Assembly: GCA_003342895.1 (NCBI GenBank)
Contig: PTFA01000411.1
Coordinates: 1 to 64,000, forward strand
Source of the DNA: Casuarius casuarius
Lineage: Eukaryota > Chordata > Aves > Casuariiformes > Casuariidae
Direction: 5' to 3'
Length of the DNA: 64,000 nucleotides
Part shown: in pieces, positions 8,693 through 22,200 of the stretch
Layout: every line of letters begins with the position of its first letter
Position numbering within the stretch: the stretch's first letter is position 1
The notes under the pieces: model-generated
Told to the model about the DNA's origin: nothing
The model's input: only the letters and a program-made list of their open reading frames with translations
The model's database searches: none
Made by a program: the position numbers and the translations under genes

Positions 8693-9467
8693 TGTTATGG
8701 AAATTAGGCTTGTCGGCCACCATAACAGGGCCCAACCCTAGGTTCCCGCAGAAAAGTTCAGAGCCAAATCAAAGCAAATTAAATAATTAAATTTTAATGA
8801 CACTCGTGCAGTAATTACAGCTTGAGCTGGGTGCCTCCAAAGAGGGACCCCGAACAAAGAAATCCCTGGGCAATTATAGCTTTTTCAAATTAAGTTTTCC
8901 CACCCCTCACGCGGTAGTTCAGACCAATAGTAATTTCTAGGTCTGGGGTCTCCTGCTACTTATTGGGTCTCATCGTTGTTCCTAGGCAGGCTGTTTTTCT
9001 CCCTTATCTTTACTGTTGCAGTTTCTGCTGTCGTTTGTACCTTCGTTTCTTGTTGGGTCTTACTGTTTTCTCTCAAGGTCCTGAGAAGGAGGTGGTGATT
9101 CTAAATCATAACAATTAACACTGCCCCAGCAGTGAGCTAAGGCTTTGCCCCTCAAGGTCCTAATGCCCTGCACTGGTCTTATTTCAAAGCCTTGACATCC
9201 TCCCTTTTGGAGTGTGAGACACATTCCTGCAGACACCCTCCCTTTTGGAGTGTGAGGCGCAGGAATGCAGACTGCTTGTAACTTCCTTATCTTCCCAGCT
9301 GGAACCAGCTCTGAGGCCTTTTTCTTACTGGACTAAGTAAAAGTTCATTATTTTCTCTAAGTGCGGCTTAAGGCTTCAGCAAATTTAGCTACTCGTGCTA
9401 AGCAAGTTTTATATAAGTTGTGCTAAGTGGCTACCTCCAGACAGTTTCAGTTCACTATTCCTTAACA
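8693..9467 (-). mobile_element. Solo LTR of a second ERV family, antisense
   Basis: A 775-base element starts TGTTATGGAA and ends TTCCTTAACA, an imperfect terminal inverted repeat with nine of ten bases matching. It is flanked on both sides by CCAGC (8688-8692 and 9468-9472), a perfect 5-bp target duplication. Read on the minus strand it has a TATA-like GCTATAATTG (8871-8880) and, about 80 bases on, ATTAAA (8793-8798) as a probable polyadenylation signal, giving U3-R-U5 order. No internal retroviral sequence remains, so it is the product of recombination between two LTRs. It shares no obvious sequence with the 2752-6984 provirus. Confidence 0.92.
9199..9275 (-). repeat. Imperfect tandem duplication in the solo LTR U3
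   Basis: The segment CCTCCCTTTTGGAGTGTGAG occurs twice, 38 bases apart (TCCCTTTTGG at 9201 and 9239). Such U3 duplications are often enhancer repeats in retroviral LTRs; the function here is inferred. Confidence 0.7.
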
Positions 9468-9472
9468 CCAGC

Positions 9473-12400
9473 TTTGCCCAAATCTTCAGCTTCTTCCAAT
9501 GTCTTACTAAACCCTATTTCTTCCTGAAACGCTGCTACTCTACTGTTCTGCTGAAACATCTGCATTAAGCAATGTTTCGTAAATTCTCCTATAAAAGACA
9601 GACTCAGCTAGATGTTCTTACCTGACTGGCACGGGGATATGTTTTCCAGGTCTTCTCTGATCTTAATCTTTGCTATTGCCTTCCTGGGTCAAACACATTT
9701 CTTTTGCTGTGGTTGGGAATTTTTCTGAACAAACATTTGTCCTGCAAGGTACCACCCATCTCTTGTCCTCAGAGTCATCACTGATGAGGCAAATAACTGG
9801 AATTACCTCATTAATACTGAGACTGGCTTCAACTCACAGGAAAAATCTTTTCACCTTCTGACAGGGACTGTACCAGCCCTTAAATCTGCTGAAATCAAGC
9901 CATCTCCCCTTGGCATTCCCTTCAGATCCCATACTAGTGCTGAATGAATTCCTTTGCTAGGGTATCTGAGTCCTACACTTGAAGTTGCAAGCATACATAG
10001 ACTCCAGACAGATACCCAGAATTATGTGGATGCAACAGGTAAAACCCATGGTATATTTGTGTCTGGAATCACCTTTCTTTGGTGAGGTCCCTAACCATTG
10101 TTCCTGCTGAACAAGATGACCTGTGCTAGTGACATCATGTTCATCAGTGGTCATCTCTGGAATTTAGGAGTTATTACTGTAGACACTTGGGAAAGATATA
10201 GGATTGGTGTGGTTTTTACCTTGCCCCAGAGCATGAAAGTGAAGATCTTAAAAATGTCAATGCTCCTGATTCCAGTTGCGCGTAGTGCTGAGGAATTACA
10301 AGACTTTTTTTTGGCTCTCAATTGAGACTGTTCCTTGTTGACCCCCTAGTCTCTGCTACTTAACTATGCTGCGTGGGGTAATGGTGGTTCTATGTCATTC
10401 TTCCCTGTGCTCAAGGAAGTTGTTACTCTTATAATAATAACAATAGTAATAGGAAAGGTGTTTCCAATTGCTTTCATGTGTTGGCATTGCAGACATTGTC
10501 ATTTAGCCATGGTACATCTCTGAGTGCATATGTGTGTGTGTATGTATGTTTGCAGCTGCCTGTTTGTGTATAGTCCTTGGCATGATAAAGCCTTTCTACT
10601 CCATGTTCTAGAGCTGATTCTGTGATGCTACATACATAGCAATTCAGAAATGAAAATTTGGAAATGCGAAGTTTTGTGTCTGCGCAGCAAATTATAGTTT
10701 CTCCCTCTCTCCTGAGGCTTATCAGTGGCCCTTAACATAGATGGCCACATCCCAGACCTGATGGGAAGAATTAAGATCCTATCAAGACATAGTGATACCT
10801 ATATCATTGACAATCTCTTTTGAGAGCTCTCAGATTGCCTCAGGGGATTTCTCACTGCCGGGATATTCTCTTCTTTGACAGTTCAAAACCACTCCAAAGC
10901 CAGAACTTTTATTTTTTCAAGGGAAAAATTCCACTCGGAATAAGACCTAGTCTAGTTATGTCATACATTCCATCAGCTTATATTTAACAGCATGACGTGC
11001 ATTTCAGCAGCAAAGTGAGCCTGACAAAATCGTTGTACTTGACGTGGAAAGAACTATTTAGTTCTGCACATAAACTACCAGTTTGCTTTAGAATTGTTAT
11101 TTTGAAAACTAAATATTGTAAAGAAAATTGATTTATTTTTTTTCTTTTCTCCTAGAGGAGTACAAGCACATAATCTCCATATTACTTCATAAACCTGATT
11201 TGATTTTGTAAAAGATCTCTCCAATGTATATCTCTTAGCCAGAAAATGATTTTAGTTCTTTTGATTGCAATATATTCTCTGCCTAAAAACAAAAAGAAAT
11301 ATCTAATGTATAGCAGGAGATAGGAATGTATTATCTTCTCTTCAGAAAAAGACCATGAAAATATAATAGCAATTTCGAACTGGAACAAACATTTTAAAAA
11401 TCGTAATTTTAGCTCAGCTTCCATGGCTTAGACAAATTTATATATGGATTGAAAAAGGCACAGTAGTTAAAAAAAAAAAAAAAAGTGCCATATGAGAGGG
11501 AAAATTAATGGGAGATGTTGAGTTAGCAGATGCTTTTGGAGTATATCAGCCATCAATATGTGATATTATGCTAATGCAATCTGATCCACATTATTAGGAG
11601 GCTCTGAAAGTTTCCACTTAGATTTATATTGCTAGGCATGGATAAACTATTTAAGAAGGCTTGTCTATTTTGGAAGGCTTGTCTCTATCTGATTCCAGAG
11701 CTCCTACCCAAACACTTGAAAAAAGATCAGTTTGCTTTTTGCTATAGTACTGTCACTTTCATTCAGTTCTGCTCTGTTCACTATTCACTTTCTGTCTGGC
11801 TATAATAGTAATGTATGACAACCATCCCGAATGGGACTTTTCACGAGATTATGATTTCTGTAATCAGCAATGGATCAGATCCAATAAAGGACATATAAAT
11901 CTAAAAACCAGTCAGCCTGCATATACTGTTTATAGGACTATTTAGACACAGACAAGGCTTAGATTCATCACACCTAATTTAAGTACCTAAGAGGATGAGT
12001 CATTCCTCCTAAGACCTGAATTGTTTTTTGAGTGCATACATCTTGCTCAACTGACTACATAGAGAGCATAGGGCAACTGTTCTCCCAGATTCAGCATCTT
12101 TATCAGATACATAAATGAAAAGTGATAGATCCAGGCCTTGATGTTTCAGAAGGGGGATCTAAAAAAAAAATTGCCTGAAATGGTAGATGCTTAAGAGTAA
12201 ACACTAGAAACTGGTGTGGAGAACCATCTGTGGATCCTTAACTTACTACTCGTGGCTAAGGAAACTGTGGAAGAACTGAGTGGTATTCATTTCCCCCAGA
12301 CTCAGGATGAGAACTCATGGTACCTGGGGGAGTACTTCTTTTGAGTGTTAAAAAAGTCTCTTTCACAGAAGATTTTTTTTCCTTTTTATTTATTAGGATG

Positions 12401-15400
12401 TTTCAGAATAGAAGAAATTGTTTATACTGAAAGATTTACAAAGCAAGCAGAAGGTGGAAATATTCTTGTATCTTTAACAGAGAAGGTGTGAGAGGATACC
12501 GTATCTGTCACACACTAGTTATATGGAAATAGACCTATATGATATTCCTGGATATTTTTTGTTGCAGCCTATGAAAACATATTATTTATTCATAGAAAAT
12601 TAAACTGTAATGCAAGTCTTCTTAATGATGAAGATGACTGACCTCATGTATGAACATAAATATATATATGCTATTGTTTGACAAAAGTCCTTGCAAAGCA
12701 AAAGCCAAGAAAAAATATACCTCTGAGCTTGTATAAAATACTGACAAAGCAATAAAAAGCATCCACAACAACAGTTTTCTGAAAGACAGACTTAAATTTA
12801 AAGATCAATGGTGAATTTGTATTAAAAGTGGAAGATTCTTTTAGGTATATTAGACATCATGAAAATACAAAGCCAATGATATAATCAGACAAAAGGAACA
12901 ATCGAAAAGGAGAATTAGGAGAAGTATAGGGAATAGGTGTGAATAGAGACATACACTAGGCAAGTAAAAGATTATGCCTAACCCTGAAAAGGAGCATGGA
13001 GAGCTTACATACAATGCAACAGAAGATGGAAAGCTGGAGGAAGAAGTTTTAGACGCAGACAAGAGAGCCAAAGGAGATATGCACACACACGACTCTTGCA
13101 GTGTGGTTAGGACTGAGCAAGTGATTTCACTCAGGGAAGACATGGTGAAATCTAGTGAGGAGTTGAAAAAGAGCAGGAGTACCTAGGATCTGAAACAGTA
13201 TACAAAACAAAGGGCAGCCAGGGTGTGAGTGCTGTCAGTTGTGTTGGATGCTAGAAGGCGGCACAACAGAGATGGTAGCTATAATAAGGCAATTATACAT
13301 ACTGCAACAATTCTGATGAGTGCACCTCGGAAGGTTGAAAAAGTGAATTGTGACTTCAGTCCTTGTGGAATTATGGTGACTTGGAGGTGAAGGCTTGAAG
13401 ATCAATGCCTAAGACGTAGCCGCATTTCCCAAATTAATTATTTTGTTATGGATTTTTTTTTTTTTTTGAGAAAAATGACATCAAGATGTTGTCTTCTCTA
13501 TGGTAAGCTACTTTCATCCCAAGATATATACTTATTTAGAGTTTGCTATTCTTCTTCTTAAGAAATATATTTATACTTTGTGGCATCAGTCAACATTATA
13601 GGGCAATGAACCATCATTTATCACTGCACCTTTTCTAGTATGTCTTATTCCAAAGAACTGAGTTTTGCAGATGTGTGTCCTTGCTTTGGGATGCAAGTCA
13701 GATAGATGAATGACTACAGTATTTGTCTTGGTAATGTGACTGATCACACTGCTACAGCTAACGTCAAAAGTGGCAATATAAACCATTGGTTGCATTAGAT
13801 GTCAGAATTGTTGTTGCCATTATTCTTGTTATTATGAACTATGTTCTTGTATTATGAATCATGCAGAAAGACCATATTCGTTCACTCAGATAATTATAAA
13901 ATAGTGTGTCTTCACAACATTGTCACACTGACTGTGTGAAGTTTTCAGATCAACTTCGCACATGCTGTACCATCTCCTCAAGTATATGGTCATAATGTGA
14001 ACTGATAATTTCACAGGAGGTTCACGCTGTGTCTTCGTACAAAAACTAAATTTCATTAATTTGCCAAGAATGTAGTTTACCCTTCATTCATTCACCCTTC
14101 CAATAGCTGATTTCTTACATCTATATCTTACCAGTTATGCCATATTTTCAAGAATAATTTGACACAACTAAAGCCAGATTAAGCAAATAAATAAAAAATC
14201 TCACCAATCTAAAGCCCCATTTCACTTTAATGAGTACTCAGAAGTTACAGAATTGGGCCCTGCCTCTTCCTTTTTCTAATGTCTCTTGAAAATACATATA
14301 CTACTTATCAAAAAGTGCCTACTACATTAGCAGTAAGTATATAATATCTGGTTCAGCCTTTGACAGAGGACAGGCAGCAGTCCAGTATGAACATCCTGAT
14401 GTTGATTTCAGAAACATTTAAAGTATTGCTTTTAGCATCTGCTTCACATTTTTATGCTGCTGGAGTCACTTTGGGGAGAAGGGTCACACACCAGACTTCT
14501 TCAGGACAGGATGAAGAAAATCAGTTTCAATCCCCAAAAGCTCAAACCAAAGGTGTGAATCAATAATTATTACCATTTGGATTTTGGGCAGTATAAGTGA
14601 AAATCCTACTGAAAGATTTGTGCTTTATGTAACACAATCCCGTACTCCCTTGATACTCTAACACACTAAAACTAAGGATTTTTATATTCCTTTCATGGGC
14701 TGTAATAACTATATATTTTCCCCAGTAAAATATATATAGGATGTTAAATACATGGGCAGACAAGATATTTGTTCATGAGCATTTCCTCTGGTATAAATCA
14801 TAATAAAATGGATAAAGGGCATCCTTATGTTAATACTGGCCTGTTTCATACTGTTAAGGTCAATATTTGTGTGGTTTATCTACTTCATGAATACTACACA
14901 TGTCAATTAAAACTGCCTGTAGCCAGCTTTTGCCTGTGCACCTGAAGAAAATCAAAATTACTTGCATTGTACAAAGGAACTGGTGCATTTTCTTTGATTT
15001 TTATTAACTAATTCCTTTTATGGACTTCGAAACCTCTCCAGAGCTTACCAAACAAAAGTTTCCCTGTGTCTACAACATCCCAGAGTTAATGAATACTGAT
15101 TTCTGTTGTATTACACATTGTAATCATGCATGTTCAGGCAACCTCTGAAGAAACTGGTTTGTTTATGGTCTTCTGGATTTCAATCCTGAGGCTACGTTCG
15201 TGTGTATGCAAGCTTTTGTAACTTAGAGAAGATTAATTTCATACAGTTTATAGTTAGGCATCCAATCACTTTAGTTAGAAGAATAATCATCATCCACACC
15301 TTCTAACGTCAGCAGAGAGGAGCATGCTTCTCTAGCGTACAGCGCAGAAGTCTAAGAAGTCTAAGACCTGCCTCTCCCTGTCGGCTACAGAGGGAATATA

Positions 15401-18400
15401 GAAAGACCAGCTTTCTAATTTTGACTCCTAAATTATGTACCTAAAATAAGGTGATGTGATTACCCTCTAAAGCCTGATTTCCTCTTCCATAAATTAGCCA
15501 TCTGGAGGTTTTAAGTGATTAAGTATCAATCCATGATTCATCCTGCCTATCCTCAGCCCTCAGTCAACATCAGCATCTGCTATTCATCTAGATTTAGGCA
15601 TGTGAAAGACCTTAGTTGTTTAAACTCCCTATTTTGTTCATCTGCAGAACATTCCCAGCCCTGCCCAAATGAGACATCTAGCCCTCACTGAAGTCCTGTT
15701 GTGATTAATCTCTCTGAGGGCAGCTGTCAAAAACCTAAAACTCTCTGAATACTAGATAGCTCTCAATTCAAGCTGAGTCTCAGACTCACATAAATAGGCT
15801 GTATTGGATCATCTCAAACTGATAGGCTCACTTTGTGACACTCAGCACTGGCTTCCTCCAGCTCATCTTAACTTTGAAGTTAACAGATAGTGAAAGCAAA
15901 GAGACAGAAGAGGTAGTGAGAGAGTAGAGGTGGGGTTTTTTTCTTTATGTTTTTGTTATTCCCCCACTAAGACCTTTTAAAAAGAGTTTAGTATATATAT
16001 TAGGACAGATTTGATACATGCTAGTAAGAGGTTGTAGCAAAGAAAGAGAGGAACCATCGTAGGGACACCTTGATTAGATGGAAAGAACTTAAACGGAAAT
16101 TTGAGTTCATTAGGTCAGGGCCCACATGAAGGGGTGGGTAGTGCAGCAGATGAGTAGATGGAGAAGACAGGTTTAGAGAGCAAACCACCATGCTCATCTT
16201 CAGTAATGTCAGCTGAAGAACTCCAGAAGAAAGCTGGGTGGTCTGTAGGATTTAAAAATCTTTTCACACACTCTGGTTGCTTCATATGCAGAGATGAGCG
16301 CATTCATTTATGCACAGTGAATGTAAGACGTTATTACTAACACCTAATTGTGAGACCATCCACTTTCTCTATGATCACTAGGTTAAACCTATTGCTTGTC
16401 TTGATGCCATCTCCATTTTTGAGATCTCCAGCAACATTTTCTGGACAACATAGCAGCTTGTCCTTTTAATGAATGATCTTTTAATTTTAATTAGCTACAT
16501 GATTTCCTGGTCCTCCTGTGGACCTAAAGATACCTGTACTACTTTACTGATAGTGCCAGAGTGCTGTCTCATCATTTACCTTGGACAGTGAGTGTTTGGT
16601 CATCTAGTGACAGACTATTGCAAGCTTCTTTTGATTGTTGGCATAATTGCCATGGCAGCACTGGAGAATACAGTGAGTCATTCCTGTTTTCAGTACAGCT
16701 TGGTATTGACAACTCCTCCTCATTTCTGCTCACTATCCCTAATGTTTCATGGATCTAATAAGTACATAGCTCCCAGCTTGGGTGTTAAAAGAAGAAAGAA
16801 TGGTTCTGCATCCTAGGCCTTTTTGGAAAAAGCAATTATGACATTTTGATAAAGGAGTGAGTCACTGCATAGCAGCAGAGAAAAGGGAGAGGGAAAAACA
16901 TTGGCAGGCACAAAAACGTTTTCCTGGCCTGCAAAAGCCATCTGCATAGGTCGGGCTAAAAACCAGATACATCATTCAGGATGAAAGCCTATCAACCCAA
17001 AGTATTGCAGTGGCTATAGATGGGAATTGGCTATTTGGCCTGGAGAGTGGCAATACAACAAAAAGCAACTAGCTACCTTCGGGAGCAGATTTATTTCCCT
17101 TTGGCCATCTAACTTAGAAGTGAATATTGCCTTGAGTTCATGTGAAAATTTATCCACTGATTTCTGGATCAATTAATCCTATCCTATAAAAATGTAATCA
17201 GAGAAGTCTTAGAAGTGTGTGGTTGTTATATCACAAAGCCTTTTAGCAGTTTGCATGACATCAGTTGGGAGGTCCAATGAAATAATAAAATGCAGATGCA
17301 CAGTAATGCAGAACACACTCCAGCACACTTCTGTGAAACTCATTCATATGGAAATGTGAATAGGGAGCTTCATATCTCATATACAGAAAAAAACCATAAT
17401 TGCTGAAAAAGTATGTCACAAATGAGGATCCTGGAAAATAACTTTGTTCTCCTGCCAAATCCTTGGAGTATATTTTTCGTAAAGGATTATAAGATATGAG
17501 GTGACTATGTTTTGAGCTTGTTAGACTATGTTTACCGCACAAACGATGTGAACATTTCTCTGTTACAAGGCGAAAAAGAAAAACACCTCATGCATATTTT
17601 CAAACCAATACATTTGTGAACAAAACAAAACAATTGCTACAACTAATCAAAAATTTTGTGAGATACCTTGATTTTGGTGTAGACAAGAGATACTTCAGAA
17701 AAGACAGGCAGCCATACGGTGTTTAGTCAGTATCATGTAGATGGTGAGGGACAGATGGGGGGATTAGAAGTGCGATTATGACAGAAAAGCTCTTCATGCT
17801 GAAATTTATAACATTATCTGTATAAACTCTTTTAATAAAAAATAACTTGGTGACATAACACTGCACAGATCTTTCTGAATTCTTTAGATTTTTTTCTCTG
17901 GATATTGCTACTTTAAAAGACGGTCGTTTTTTAGGTAAAATGCTACCTAAAACATTACTTGTGTTCCTACTCTCTTCGGAGGGTGAGGCTTATTGGTTAG
18001 ATGGCCTCCTTCCATGAGATAAAAAGTCAAGCTAGCAGGGATCTATCTTTGGAGGAATCACAGCAACGTCTTAACAGTCAAAACCACTTGTAACACACGT
18101 TAGACGCTCTTTTTATAAAAATGTTTTGTTTAGTTGAAAATCTGATTTTTCCCCTCATCAGCTTCACCTTCATTTCTCTTACCAGTCAGAAGTCAAGCAT
18201 TTCTAAACAACTTCTTTAAGAAGCACAGTCCTCACTAGTTAGAATCATACCCCAAGGAGAGGACAAGCAAATTGTTTGTTGTGTCTCAGCTCTCACTGAA
18301 ATAAAATGAGGTGAAAGCTTCTATTCTACCTGCAAGATATGCAGCATTTTTTGGAATTAGGATCCGTTTAAGTTTAATCCCTTAACAGATTTAAATTCAT

Positions 18401-20900
18401 CAACCTTCATTTTTTATTTTTCCTTCATTTGTCTATGAGCAAAAAGAAATATGATAAATCGCCTCTGGGCATTAAATTATCCTAGATGCAATAAAAGAAG
18501 TATCTGCATCTGTCTTCTCAAGGGTGAAACACATGGGAAGAGGGATTTACCTTTCAGAAAAAAGTTGAAATTTCCGTCATTTTCTTTGACTCACACAATG
18601 TTGCTGTTTGTAGTTTCAAGGTAGTGTGAAAAAAAAGAAGTGTTTGAATTATGCTGCATTGTATACAAGGCTAGAAATATCTAGAACAAGAATTAGAATT
18701 TAAAAAATGTATGATAATGATTGACTGAATTCATATATTTTATTTATTTAAAATTCATCAAATCAGGAGTCATCTGTACTTAACGAAATGCATTTTTCCT
18801 AATATTGAGACTAAAATGGGGAAATGATGCCTTAAAGAAGTACAAACAATTCTTAGTGGTATAGTAAGCACTAACACTTCCTAGAGTCAAGCAAAAAATT
18901 TTTTACAGTGGGAACTAAAAGAAGTAGTCCCAAAGATAGTAAGACAGTTATCGGGACTGAAGATTATGCAATTTTTCCAAACTTAAACAGCAAGTTAGTG
19001 AGAAAAGTATGGAGGGAAACTTCAGAGTTAAATCCCTTTGCTCTGACTGCTAGTTAAATTCCTAGAGAATTTTGCTGGAGATTTGCAGTACAGAATCCGC
19101 ACAGCTGATTAAATAAGCAATATAAAAATGATAGTATGAATTATGTCTTGATCATGATGTGAAACCAGCAACAGGGTTAATTTCCATTTTAAATAATATA
19201 CATAGTTCAGCTCTTCTAGTTTTGTTGAATGAGGATACCCAAATTTAAGGGAAACAAGATAAAGAAAGGCAGGCTGTACTGTTGACATGGCAAAGCAATT
19301 GGAGACAGTAAACCTCAAATTTCATCACAAATTTATAGTGTCAACAAGTCATCTAGATGATTAGCTCCAAACTTCTACAAGACTATCTAATAAACAGAGC
19401 ATTCTTAACACAATACAGTCTCTCAAAGTTACACAATGCAGGTTCTTAATGACACGGCAGTGTGTGAAAGGCCTTTCAGTGAGTCAGAAATCTGGCAAGA
19501 GACTTTGATTCCATTAGAGGAGAAACAGAAAAGACATAGGAAACCTTGCAAATAACAGAGGAATATATTTAAATACAGTTTGAAAGTACAAAGCTCAAAA
19601 CCTCAGAAGGTTTCTCAATAATAAAATGATCTCTATCTTCCTGTGATATTTGTAGACATGCAAAAAACATATTTTACTTTTATTTCTTTCATTCCAGCAG
19701 GTCTCTGATGAACTAATTAATGTTTAAATAGGAGGTCTATACTTATATTTATCTCACAAGGTTGTGAAACAATGCCTCCCTTTTGCTGCTGCCAAGTGCT
19801 GGGAAGTTAGATTTCTCAGCCCCATTAAGCACTGCAGTCTGAACCCGGTTTCTCCCATGGTACGCCAAAGATTTATTGGAGATGTCAGACACCTATAGCA
19901 CTAAAATGTAACCTCACGACAGCCCAGAACAGATGAGGTAACCAGAGCAGCAGAGAAGCGAGCAGACACCAGAATTTCCTTTGTGATGTCTGGATGGCCC
20001 AAGGGATTTCAGCAAGCCACAGAACAATTTGAGGCCCAGCCCACATAGAAAGGCTTCGTATTTTGATGACACATTGCATGTTGTTATCCATCCAGATAGC
20101 TATAGACACTAGGAATCAACACTAGGAACACCTATTGCAGCGTAGCTCTCACATTAATGAGCTAACAATTAATGTCACATTTACATGGATGGATAGAGGT
20201 AATTCTGTGAGCCCTGTCTGTGCTTGGAGGTAGGAACCAGGTCTAACCTGGAGCTGAAGAAGCCATGGTACCGCAGAGGTCTGCCTGAGCTAACACGGGC
20301 AGGGAGGTCTTTCCTTGTATCCTACATTGTTCATATTAAGATCGTGTCTTAAAAAACATGGAGAAAGTCATGCTCCCTCCTCCAATATTTGCTCTGGAGC
20401 TACGAGGAAGATCTGCCAGATCTCACTGACACTTTATAAAGAATTAAACTTGACATAACTAAGTAATGTCTAGACATGAGAAATTGTACATAGAACTCTT
20501 TAAAAGTGTCCTGAGGGTATGGAACGAAAGTTAGGAGTTTTATGCCCCTTGAAAATTTTTATGGGGAAGTAAAATCACAGAACTGAGAGACACAATATGA
20601 ACATTCTTCTTATATATAAATAAGAAATTGCAAAAAAACCTCCACTAATTATTATCACCTTGCTAGAAATTAGAGTACATTTGTGAAAAATTTCTTGATC
20701 TAAATTTAGCCAAATACATAAACTATAGCCTTTACTCTGTGCAAAGGAAAAAATGTAGACAGAATTTTTTCAGCAAAGATAATTTCCACTGAATCATTGG
20801 ACAAAGCATCCTGATGTGAGACTATATTTCTTTAATGCTCTCTAAAAACGATACAGCAAAAAAAGACACTAACTCACACAATGAATTTTGAACAAAAGAA
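9473..20900. other. Long AT-rich unique region, no gene seen
   Basis: Over 11 kb I find no reading frame with a recognisable domain and no transposon or RNA gene. Short low-complexity runs occur: a GT/GTAT stretch near 10530-10550, A-run 11470-11484 and T-run 13451-13467. Ancient, heavily diverged repeats could be present and would need profile searches to detect. Confidence 0.5.
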
Positions 20901-20903
20901 CTA

Positions 20904-20990
20904 TTTCTTTCTTTCTTTTCTTTTTTTTTCCCCTTCCCTTCTTCCTTCCCTGCCTCCTTCCTTGTTTTATTTTTTTGGGGTGGGGGAGGG
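20904..20990. repeat. C/T-rich tract followed by G-rich tract
   Basis: About 48 bases of almost pure pyrimidine (CTTT and CCTT motifs) are followed, after a short mixed stretch, by GGGGTGGGGGAGGG at 20977-20990. The open frame across it, with Phe/Leu/Ser/Pro repeats, is an artefact of the low complexity. Confidence 0.8.
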
Positions 20991-21803
20991 TTTTGTTCTG
21001 CTCTTTCAATACAGCAGTTTGAACAAGCCAGGGCCCTCTAACTCCCAGTTAAGTGGATGGCTAACAATGCTGGTAATTAAGCCAGAGGCATCATGGGCAG
21101 TTTGCTATTGATCATATGTTTGCATGTCGATTTTGGGCTTGGAGCCACATCTACACTCTCTGTTACTGCAATCAGTAAAAACAGTACCATGGGGCAAAAT
21201 GAGGTAAACGGAGACAGAAGGCTTCTGTGGCAATTAAGGAAGCTCTATATGATTGCAAATGCATGAAGATGGAAAGAAAAGGAATTACTATTCCACCCAT
21301 CTCCCTAGTACATGGAGGAGAGCTCAGCTGGGATAAGTTCTGTCTGTAGACCAGCTGCAGGGATGCTACTTTATCTTTTGCTGCTTTGCTTCCTTTATCA
21401 TTAGTATGCTGTCATCCAGTGCACCAGACTTCGGTGCAATTAATAGGACTTTAAATATATACTTAATTTGCACAGCAACCTTACCTGGTTTAGGGAACAG
21501 ATCCCTCTGCGTTTGGGAAGAAAACCTGGTGCAAGGTATTTTTATTTGCTGTTGCTGTTCCTTATGAAAATAGTTGGAGCACTAATAGAAAAAGATGATA
21601 GAAACCCTGTGAACCGGGGATTTATTGCTCACATCTCAGTCCACAGGCAGAGCTAGGCCCCCAGCTAAGCCACTGGGCTGTGCTCAGCCCCACTGGGCTT
21701 CAGAGGAAGCTGAATGTGCTCAGCTCCTTCCAGGACTGATCCTGCTCTCTTTTGGCCCAGATGGAAATATGACATGCACATGCATACACACATGTGCGCA
21801 ATA
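20991..21803. other. Unique sequence, becoming GC-rich after 21610
   Basis: No gene is recognised. From about 21610 the composition shifts to GC-rich, with overlapping open frames on both strands to about 22080 that have no recognisable domain. The GC block starts next to GGGGATTTATTGCTCAC, which on the minus strand contains AATAAA, so an old antisense retroelement is possible but unproven. Confidence 0.4.
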
Positions 21804-21822
21804 CTTGCACCCGGGGTGCAAG
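21804..21822. repeat. 19-bp near-perfect palindrome
   Basis: CTTGCACCC and GGGTGCAAG are exact reverse complements, separated by one base. It lies inside the GC-rich block at 21610-22010. Confidence 0.85.
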
Positions 21823-22037
21823 CGAACATATTGGTGAGCAGTCGAGACACCTACAAGATGACTTGCCAGGGTGAACGTCTCTGCTCCAGGGCCAGCCTCG
21901 CGAGGATGCAGCTTCCCCTGACGAGCCGCCAAGCTGTGGCCCCAGTTGGCTCAGGTATCCCCCGGCACCCACAGAGCCCGTGCGGTCACAGCTCTGGTAT
22001 TTGAGAGAGATGAGCAAGGCATTGTCCGTAGAAAGAG

Positions 22038-22200
22038 AAAATAATTTTACTGGGCCAACTAATGTAGTTGGGAAAACAATCAAATGAAAAGGCTTTCAGG
22101 AATGCTGAGCCTTGAAGAAGTTTGCTTGCCCAAAACTTGTCTGCTTTTTCTCCAGCTACGTCAGTTGATTTAATATAAAGTATTACTACCCTGCACAAAA
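22038..22200. mobile_element. Inverted-repeat element resembling a common amniote interspersed repeat
   Basis: The left side contains TTTTACTGGGCCAACTAATG, and the right side (about 22155-22185) contains CTACGTCAGTTGATTTAATA, roughly its reverse complement. Between them are AAAAGGCTTTCAGG, CTTGAAGAAG and CCCAAAACTTGTCTGC. This order matches a repeat I recall as abundant in birds, turtles and crocodilians, with an AGTTGGTCCAATAAAAG motif near one end. I cannot name the family with certainty, and the outer limits are approximate. Confidence 0.5.

Noticed and set aside
20881..21111. 76-codon frame starting in a Phe/Ser/Pro-rich run
   Set aside because: The first half is translated pyrimidine tract.
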